A stretch of 64,000 nt of DNA. Origin: Holacanthus passer. Its lineage: Eukaryota; Chordata; Actinopteri; Pomacanthidae. Where the stretch lies: positions 248,001 to 312,000 of the forward strand of contig JAFREQ010000015.1 in assembly GCA_025331565.1 (NCBI GenBank), written 5' to 3'. This document shows positions 56,363 to 64,000 of the stretch, piece after piece. Position 1 is the stretch's first letter; every line of letters starts with the position of its first letter. The notes under the pieces are model-generated. The model was not told the origin of the DNA and did no database searches. It was given only the letters and a program-made list of their open reading frames with translations. Made by a program: the position numbers and the translations under genes.

Positions 56363-57506
56363 AGAGCACCCCTCTGCCCCTTCCTCGCCTCTTCGTCCTG
56401 CCAATCCATTCCTCCTCTCGTCTTGGATTTCATCGCCCTCCCTGTCGACAGTCATTTGTATTCCCTCTCTCGTGGCCCAGGTCGGCAGCTCCAGACCCTC
56501 CAAGAGCATACAGAGACAAGACGGCTGTCTTTGAGACTCCACTGGCTCTTTGAGGAGGTTAAAACTGGATGAAACTGAATGACTGAGCAGCACTCACTGA
56601 CTCTCTGCCTGGCTGCCTGGCCACCTGCGGAAAAAAAAAAAAAAAAGAAAACACGGAGACCTGCAATCCCATTGGTTGTTTCCTCTGCCTCACTGATGTG
56701 ACTCCCTGTACATGTAACATGGGGTGTCCGCTGAAGGACTTTTAGTCAGTGGACTCCGCCAACACCCAGCTAAGCCCTGCTGAGACCTGGTAGCTTCATG
56801 CAGCTGGAGCTGGAAGGAAATTCTTATTACAAAATATAAAGACGTCTTTTTTTCCTCTCTAGCTCTTCTTTGACATTTCGGTGGTGCTGGACAAGGGGTT
56901 CTACCCTGAAGACTTGACAGAAAGCTTCTTTTTGGGTTTTTTTTTGTTCCCTATTCCAGAGAGAAAACTCTTTATCTACATGCCCCTGTTGCTTATGAGA
57001 ATTAAAAAAGGGCCTGTCCACTAAAACTGAGCTTTGAACCAAACTGAGAAAAACCTCACAACCTTGAAAAGGAGTTTGACGCTCCTCCTCCTCTTCCTCC
57101 TCCACCACCTCCTCTTCTCGCGAGCCCTTCCCTCCCCGTCTTCCCTCTTTTGTGGTGTTCTAGTGAAGTAAACCAAAATTTCTCCCCCCTCCAAGATGCA
57201 GTGCAAGCACATGTAATATAGTTCTATGTATGTTTACAATGTTGGGTGTAAATGACATAGAGTTCACACACACGCATACACACAGATGCCAACACACACA
57301 CATGTACACACAGATGCAAACACATGCACACAAGCTACCATCAGCAGACACACACAGAAGTATATAATATCAAAGTCCTGTTTTTAGTTGGAAGGGTTTG
57401 GGAATGATGTTTGGGGAAAAAATGGCTGGAATTAAAGAAGCCTTCTGTATTTTTAAAAAAAAAAGATCATTTGAAGATCCGTTGAAGTTTTATTTCACTG
57501 TACAGG

Positions 57507-57531
57507 AATAAAAAATTTAAGTAATAATAAA
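57507..57531 (+). terminator. rnf220: Two possible proximal poly(A) signals
   Basis: AATAAA occurs at 57507-57512 and again at 57526-57531. Use of either would shorten the 3' UTR by about 600 bases. A GT-rich element downstream is not obvious, so these are weaker candidates. Confidence 0.3.
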
Positions 57532-58113
57532 CTACTCAAGACTAGATGGTCAAGATTTAGGTGGTCTAAGTTTTCTGCAGAGTACCCTGAAGAAAAAAGA
57601 AGAAAAAAAGCAAGGAAAGATCTTTTTTTTTAGTTTTATTGAATGGTGAGATTCTGATACTGCAAACAAGCAGAGCGATGGAACTGCTCTTTAGTTGCAA
57701 CACTGTCCAACTGAGCCTCTTCTTTTAACCTCCATTTCTGCTTCCTCTCATTCGGAGTAACATCATGCTCAGATCATAGTCTAGAAACATTTTTGTTTTA
57801 CCCCTACATGTCTCAAAAGAAAGCTTTTTCCATTGTTCCATCATATTGCTATGCTGCAAAACGGTCCCGAAAAATGGCAACCCTGAAGGGCAGGTTCTTT
57901 CTATCTACAACAGATGAGGGAAGTCTCTGGAATGGATGGATGGCCAAGGCTGAACTGGCAACTTCCAGAACCCGTGGCATCCCCCCCACCCTCTTCCCTT
58001 TACGGCAGCAACAGCAGCAGCAGCAACCAAGGTGGTGGTGTGCTTTGTGTTTGTAAAACTATGTATTCTGTGATGTCTGTATTGTTGTAAGAAATGCTGA
58101 AAAAAAAAGAAAA

Positions 58114-58119
58114 AATAAA
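58114..58119 (+). terminator. rnf220: Main poly(A) signal AATAAA of rnf220
   Basis: AATAAA lies in an A-rich context and is followed about 15-25 bases later by a GT-rich run (GAGTGGTCTTGTT), as expected for a cleavage site near 58130-58140. Confidence 0.65.
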
Positions 58120-58649
58120 ACTTCTCAAATACCACGAGTGGTCTTGTTAACACAACCTAGTCGATACTCAATCCACTGTGAAAAGCCCACACATTAAACA
58201 TTGACCTACTTTCAGAGATCAATGAATAGCGTCTGGGATCCTTCGATGTAACAAGAAAACTCATTCTGGGGCAAAGAAAGTATGAGTTGATCAGCTGTGT
58301 CAAACAAGTTCATCTCTCCTGATCAACCTCTGTTGTCTTTCAGCTCAGTTCCTTTTGATGCACGTCCTGCTGCGTGAAATGCCGGACAGGAAATCAGGAT
58401 GCTATGCTACGCTGTTGTATTGACATTGTGGTTCTTGGAGATGATGCAAGCCTGCCCCAAAGATGTAAAAGTGCATAAGAGGTTTGTGTCACTACGACTG
58501 AGTATTAGTGCAACACTGAGGAAATACTTTGAGATTAAAGTAATATTTAGAGAAAACGAGCAGCTGTGACAAATTGGTCATTGGTAATTTTCACTGTACA
58601 TCATTTTGAGGTTGCAGCTGGCAAAGGTGGAGCTAATTTTAATTATATA

Positions 58650-58697
58650 CTGGTAGCTTGTGAATTTACCTACAGGGATCAATAAAGTTGTATCTTA
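58650..58697 (+). repeat. Retroposon-type 3' tail (GGGATCAATAAAGT)
   Basis: TGTGAATTTACCTACAGGGA continues into TCAATAAAGTTGTATCTTAA, a common tail of fish retroposons. Confidence 0.45.
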
Positions 58698-58744
58698 ACC
58701 TGTAATCTGAATCTGTAATAATGTTTAATATTTGTTTATTATTA

Positions 58745-58900
58745 ATCTGACTGAGCAACTAGAAACTAGCTGCATAAATGCACTGGAGTAAAAAGCAAAA
58801 TTTAGTTCCCTCTGAAATGTGGTATAAAGTACTAAACATTTTTTTTTTACATATTTAAGTATAGTACAAGTACCTCAAACTTCTACTTTAGGAAATTTGC
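58745..58900 (-). repeat. Interspersed repeat copy 3, inverted
   Basis: Reading the minus strand gives AGTTTGAGGTACTTGTACTA, ACCACATTTCAGAGGGAACT and TTTTTACTCCAGTGCATTTA, the same order as copies 1 and 2. Confidence 0.6.
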
Positions 58901-59130
58901 AAATCTCAATCAAGGCAGGTTTTGCACTGTTTGCTAATGATGTAGCCCTCTTTTGTGAAAATCTAGTTATTATTAAACTATATTATTATATATTAATTAT
59001 TACACTTTTAGTTGACATTGTGCTCACATATTGTGCATGTAGAACACTTTCCACATCAAGATCTATTTAATCAAAATACCACCAACTGACATAGTAAAGG
59101 CTGGTCATAATATCAACCTACAATTCTACA

Positions 59131-59287
59131 ATTTAATTTAGCAGACGCTTTTATCCAAAGTGACATACATTCACATTTGGGGTTCAGTATCTTGCCCAAG
59201 GACACTTCGACACATAGCCTGCAGGGATCGAACCACCAACCTTCTGATTGGTGCACAACTGCTCTACCTCCTGAGCTACAGCCGCCC
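59131..59287 (-). mobile_element. tRNA-derived SINE, minus strand
   Basis: Read on the minus strand it starts GGCGGCTGTAGCTCAGGAGG (A-box-like) and continues with GGTTGGTGGTTCGATCCC (B box). The body has TGTCCTTGGGCAAGATACTG and the tail GGATAAAAGCGTCTGCTAAA. This is a common teleost SINE layout. It may be scored as a tRNA pseudogene by automated tools. Confidence 0.85.
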
Positions 59288-59540
59288 GCTGCCATGTATT
59301 GTCTGCTTAATGGAGTGTTGGTGGCAGTATACACACACATCCCACAGAGGGTGGAAGGTGAGGGTTTGTGCTGGAAACCAACAATATTGTAACTAAAACT
59401 GAACTAAACTAAACTCGCCTCTGTTCAGGCAGACAAGCTTGTAGAAGATGCTGCCATGCTGAAGCCTGTTTTCCATAAAAGTGAAGTAAGCACATGTTGT
59501 ATATGTGTTAGATCATTGTCAGAGTGAGTCATTACGACAA

Positions 59541-59570
59541 GCGTTGTCAGATGCTAATAAAGTTTTATTG
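59541..59570. promoter_or_regulatory. Putative regulatory element, copy 1 of a shared 20-base word
   Basis: TGTCAGATGCTAATAAAGTT at 59545-59564 is followed by TTATTGCG. TAATAAA and TTTATTGC are HOX/CDX-like cores. The same word occurs at 60597. Confidence 0.35.
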
Positions 59571-60589
59571 CGAGGGAGGAAACCACAGCGGGAGGTGAGT
59601 CTTGTTTAAAACCCAACTGCTTTGCGATCAGTTTTGGATGGCGAGGCTGCTCGCTGGTTACACTGATCCCGAAACCACAATGTCTCATAACATTCCTGCT
59701 TTATTATTCTAGTACTTGTTTCTGTACAACTGTATTTTGACAATTGAGTCCTGTGATTTAGTATTGACTTCCTTCAAGAGAAATAACCTGCAAATTAAAA
59801 TAGTTACAGATTTTTACTTTCCTAGTATAGGTCAAGCTCCAAAAATGCTGCATCCTAAATTCCCTAACTTAAACTCAGTAGCGTCTTTTAGACTTTCCCT
59901 GCCTGGCAAAGTCTTTCAAAATCCATGCCTCAAGTCGTAATACATGCTTTCATTGAATATTTCCAGTCTCAAGCCCAAACTAAGATAACCCTGATATCAT
60001 GATCTGTGGTATTTTGTCAGACTTTAAATATATATTGGTCGGTTTCTGGGACTCAGGTCAGGATGAGTTGGACAGCTCATCTTTTGCCTGCCTGGCTGGG
60101 AGGACAAAAGGACACAAACAAAACTGACACATAACTAAATTTTTCATTGTATCTCACTGTGACACCAGTCCTTTAGGAGTAATAACACAGGTAAGTAGTA
60201 CAGTTAACTGATGTAGTTGCAGCGATCAGGGCTGCTCCCATTTCTCTGGTTATGCAGCAGATCCAGAGGACAGCGTTGCCATCTAGAGGACTTCAACACA
60301 CATTCACTGCTCTTTGCATGAACCTCCATATAAGCCCACTACCGCTATCAGCAGATCAACACATGGCGTCAGCATGCTGCAGGAAAAGACGTGTATGTGT
60401 GTGTGTGAGGGCTCGTTTAGCAACCACCACTAACATTAATTGGCAGGAATTAAAACAATATGATCTCTCTCGCCACTATCTGGCTCTCAGATCTGTGTCC
60501 AAGCCTTAAACAAAAGCAGTATTTGCCTTTTCTCCCCCAGACCAAGGTGAGGCCTTATTAATCCCAGCCCTGCCCAGTAAGCGCTCCTG

Positions 60590-60620
60590 TAATCGCTGTC
60601 AGATGCTAATAAAGTTGTGC
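60590..60620. promoter_or_regulatory. Putative regulatory element, copy 2 of a shared 20-base word
   Basis: The identical 20-base word lies at 60597-60616, preceded by a similar CGC(T) context and followed by GTGCTGAA. The wider flanks differ from copy 1. Confidence 0.35.
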
Positions 60621-61616
60621 TGAATGTAGTCGACCGCAGCAGGAGAAAGGCTTTGTAGATTATTATTGTTGTGTTGAGTGTCGGAAGAAGACTACTGCAG
60701 TAGTCTGTGAGTCTATATGAATGTATGATATCTAATAAATACGGTTTGGGCAGTGATCCTAATTTATTTATTGCTGTATCTGCATGTTGGTCTTGTATTC
60801 AAACATGTGAAAATGAATCTGAGGGCTGATTTTCTGCTTCAATTTGACTGTAAGATCCTACTTAACATAGCTGGTTGTCATCAGGGGTTCTGGGATGTCG
60901 GAACACTGCTGAGGCCTCTCGATGTTGTGGGCCCATTTAGTGAAACAGTTGTTGAGAGGGTGCCCCAAAAGAGCCTGTAGAAAAAAACTCTCCCCCCAGG
61001 GAACAAAATGTATAAGGCAGAGTCAAACTGCCACATATCTGCTGTTTTAGGTCAGGACGAGAGAATGGTGCCACCTGTGGGAGGGATTTGGAGATTTATG
61101 ATGGCACAGACTGACTGAAGGGCATAATGATAAGGTCAAAACATCATTAACATTAAGACTGGGTTTCCATAGGAATGCATGCCCAATTTGTGACATTATT
61201 TCTGTCACTATGTATACTGATAACTTGACAAATCACAAACTTGCATATCGTCATCTTGGTTTTAACAACCCATATTTTGCCTCACGTTAGTAGCAGGTAT
61301 TAATGGACCCTGTGCACACTGTGTTTTCCCAAACTGGTCATCCTACCACCCACCTGTACGTGTTGCATTGGAAACATTCTGCCTCTAGCGACTCCTAGTG
61401 GTAATATAAAAGAAGACACCCATAGATTTTTAATTCAGCCTCAACTCAGGGCTTTAAATAAGTGAATTCAGCAACATTTTGCCAGTGATATAAGAATCAC
61501 TGTTTTAATGTGAATAGAGCATACTTCTCTCTTTCACAAAATATAGAAGTATAAAATTTTATGAACAGAATGATGATGTTTTAGCCAGGTTGATATAGTC
61601 TGGTGATGTGTGAAGA

Positions 61617-61621
<5 letters not shown>

Positions 61622-61680
<59 letters not shown>

Positions 61681-61682
61681 TG
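61622..61682 (+). repeat. Compound (CT)n(TG)n microsatellite
   Basis: A CT run of about 42 bases passes directly into a TG run of about 20. Confidence 0.97.
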
Positions 61683-62504
61683 TTATGTCAAATCCATGTA
61701 AATGTCTTTTGGAGGTCAGACTATGTGTGTCCTACTGTGGAAGTACACTGTATGGTGTGGTCATTATTGGCATTTTAGAAACACACACACACAGAGGCCA
61801 ATCAATATGACAGTACACTCCCTGCCCCGTCTTCCTTCCTGCACCTCCCATAGACACCCATCCATACAGTACGTACACAGTGCACATGCACACCCCCATA
61901 AAAACACACTCACAAGAACACACTCACAGTTTGACACAAACTGCATATTGATTCAATCACTGACTTACTCTGGGCAGATGAAGACAATAATAATGGTCAG
62001 GTCAAGTAGACTGTGTGTGTGTGTGTTTAGCTCCAGGTTGGGTGCCAGAGGTACCAGGAAATCTATCCAAGAGGCGCCTGCAGAAAGAGGCAGGAAATTG
62101 AACCAGTTGACAGAAGAACCCCCTCGAGGCTGGTTCAGAGTCATTAGGGCCATTTAGCTCATCAACTCCACCCAAACCACGAGCTCAGTTCCCATGGTTT
62201 TTGTGTCCTTTTTTTTTTTTTTTTACATTCTATTGTGTGAGTGAGTCAATCAAAAAAAAGTTAGAGTTAGGCTGCAAAAGTATGGAAAATGTGGATGAGG
62301 GAACTGTGCAACAAATTGCAATGGGATAAAACAGAAATGTAATCTGTAAAACACACCACCAAATAAAATCAGTGCTTGGTCCCATTTAAAACATGTTCAT
62401 ACAATCATGCCTGCTTTAGTTACCTCTTCATCGCAATAACATTTATTTCTTAATGATAAAAAAAGCATCTACAGTGACCCAGTAGTACAAATGCTCAGGT
62501 AATG

Positions 62505-62745
62505 TTCTTAAGTACAGTTCTGAGGTACTTGTACTTTACTTGTATTTCCATTTTATGCTGCTTATATTTAGGCTACTTTATACTTCTTCCTCACTACATT
62601 TCAGAGGCAAATACTGTACTTTTTACTGCATTGCATTTATTTGACAGCTGCTTTGCAAGTTAAGATTTTACATTCAAAACACATGAGTTGCATACAACTT
62701 TATAACATATGATGCACATTTTTTTGATTAAATGCTGCACAGTAG
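62505..62745 (+). repeat. Interspersed repeat copy 2
   Basis: GAGGTACTTGTACTTTACTT, CTCACTACATTTCAGAGGCA and ACTGTACTTTTTACTGCATT match copy 1 in the same orientation. The right half differs. Confidence 0.65.
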
Positions 62746-64000
62746 AGGAGTTTGAAGCTTGAAGGGGACATTCTGCATGAGTGCTTTTACATTTATACAC
62801 TTTTACAAGCATAGATAGGTACCTTTGTGACTAATATCATTTTTAGAAATTACTTTATTGACTTAATTGTAATCTCAGTGATAAATTACAGTGTCTCAGT
62901 GTGTCCTCCTGCAATGACAAAACGTTTCCACTAGGTGGCAGTGTTCGGTAGCAAACGCCCTACGAGTTCGCCTTACAAGAGTGTAGATGCTCTTTTGCAT
63001 TCAACTTAATGAAAGATGAAAGATCCTATTTTCCATTTATATTTTTGTTTTTTATTAGTTGTTGTTGAACAGAATTACAATGCATGTGCTGAAATACCAA
63101 AAGGACAATTTAAGATCTCATTGAACCCATTTGCTAATTTGTTGCAAACCTGTAACAGGTGTAGCATGAGGGTGAAGCACTCACTGACCAGAAAAATAAA
63201 AGCCCCGTGTACAAATGTTTGTACACATATGAACCATAAGCAACAGATTTTACTGAACATCTACAGTATGAAAAGATACAGAATGTTTGATGCCAAATCA
63301 CATGGCAAATTGTCAGAATACATTCTGAAGCTTGTCTTATTTAAAGTCGGAATACTAGAATCCAATATGTGAAAAGAGCAGAGAGGAGCGAGGTCATCTC
63401 ATCCGTTTCATCTCCTTCTTCTGTCCCCTTCACCACTCCTCCTTTCATCTTGGCAAGCCCCCCAGGGGAGAACACTGGCCCTCTGTGTGTGTGTGTGTGT
63501 GTGTGTGTTTGGGATAGAGGGGAGGGTCTTGGGGTCTTGCTACAGGATCCCCGTATCTTGAAAGGGGGAGATGACAACATGAGATAATGGTGAAAAGGAG
63601 TAACAGGGGTGTGTGCAACATGAGTATGTGTGTGTGTGTGTGTGTGTATGCATGTGTTTTGTGGGGCTCATTCCCTCCCCCAAACCCCCAGAAACCCTGT
63701 GATAGTCCTGCTCATCACATGCTGCTCTGTTTCCTGAAATTACTAACACTTTTGTTTTTTCATTGCTGAAATTAAAAACAAAAAATCCTATTTCACTAAA
63801 CACCCTCACTCCTGCATCCCGACCTGCTGTTGATCCATTTCATGATAATGTAAAGAAAGTTCATGGTGGGTTTGCATCATGATCAGGGATCATGACTGTC
63901 AGTCAAAATACCTGGCACCATGGTGGAATTAATAATGTTTGCCAATTTCAAGGGAAAAATGTAAATAATTCTGAGTCTGAAAAAATCTGCACTTTTCCAA

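Larger units (their letters stand above)
56363..58135 (+). other. rnf220: rnf220 3' untranslated region
   Basis: The region runs from the stop codon to just past the last strong AATAAA. It contains A-rich runs (56631-56646), a CA/CACA cluster (57268-57312), a CAGCAGCAG run near 58008-58024 and candidate earlier poly(A) signals near 57507 and 57526. Its end is estimated from the signal at 58114. Confidence 0.75.
58136..64000. other. Probable intergenic region downstream of rnf220
   Basis: No coding exon was recognised on either strand. In human the next gene is TMEM53, but I saw no TMEM53-like segment. The stretch holds a tRNA-derived SINE, two copies of an interspersed repeat, a CT/TG microsatellite at 61.62 kb, and two loci sharing a 20-base word (59545 and 60597). 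Confidence 0.6.

Noticed and set aside
57793..58056. 87-codon ORF with seven Gln in the 3' UTR
   Set aside because: The Gln run is a CAG/CAA repeat in the 3' UTR, with no start context or homology support.
59215..59287. Possible tRNA gene on the minus strand
   Set aside because: A and B boxes are present, but the sequence continues into a typical SINE body and tail and does not form a clean cloverleaf by eye.
59160..59396. ORFs over 59.13-59.40 kb
   Set aside because: They translate a tRNA-derived SINE, not a gene.
58136..64000. TMEM53 or another neighbouring gene downstream
   Set aside because: I searched both strands by eye for conserved segments and saw none. The neighbour may lie beyond the window.

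Overview
This is eukaryotic, vertebrate DNA, most likely from a percomorph-type teleost fish. The window holds small exons with canonical GT/AG borders separated by long introns. It has very frequent (CA)n/(TG)n microsatellites, no operon-like ORF packing, and decayed interspersed repeats of fish type (Tc1-like transposon remnants, tRNA-derived SINEs, small terminal-inverted-repeat elements). Nearly all long ORFs are read-through of CA/TG or GA/CT repeats and are not genes.

One protein-coding gene was recognised: rnf220, the RING-type E3 ubiquitin ligase RNF220, on the + strand. Twelve coding exons were assembled by eye from 14897 to 56362. Their reading phases join without error into 397 residues, ending in a complete C3HC4 RING finger and a TAA stop. 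The N-terminal part of the full-length protein (about 200 residues in mammals) lies upstream of the window. Teleosts can carry two copies (rnf220a and rnf220b), and I cannot tell which this is.

Layout: 1-14896 is intron, rich in microsatellites and purine tracts with some islands that look conserved. 14897-31018 holds exons for the first zinc-binding motif, the linker and the C2HC finger. A probable internal promoter with an alternative first exon sits at about 28.27-28.57 kb. 32664-40145 holds the acidic and Ser-rich exons. 47958-56362 holds the coiled coil and the RING. 56363 to about 58135 is the 3' UTR with its poly(A) signal. 58136-64000 is probably intergenic and holds a SINE, other repeats and a pair of matching putative regulatory elements, with no gene recognised.

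The observations most worth a second look are three. First, an internal promoter and in-frame 9-codon first exon would give an RNF220 form of 314 residues starting downstream of the first zinc motif. Second, a 195-nt open segment at 51644-51838 has good splice signals and the right phase to insert 65 residues inside the RING, but it also looks like a CCAAT-box promoter. Third, long complementary TG and CA tracts at 17.33-17.70 kb could pair in the pre-mRNA. I saw no bacterial-type system, CRISPR array or intact mobile element. All family assignments are from recognition by eye; no search was run.
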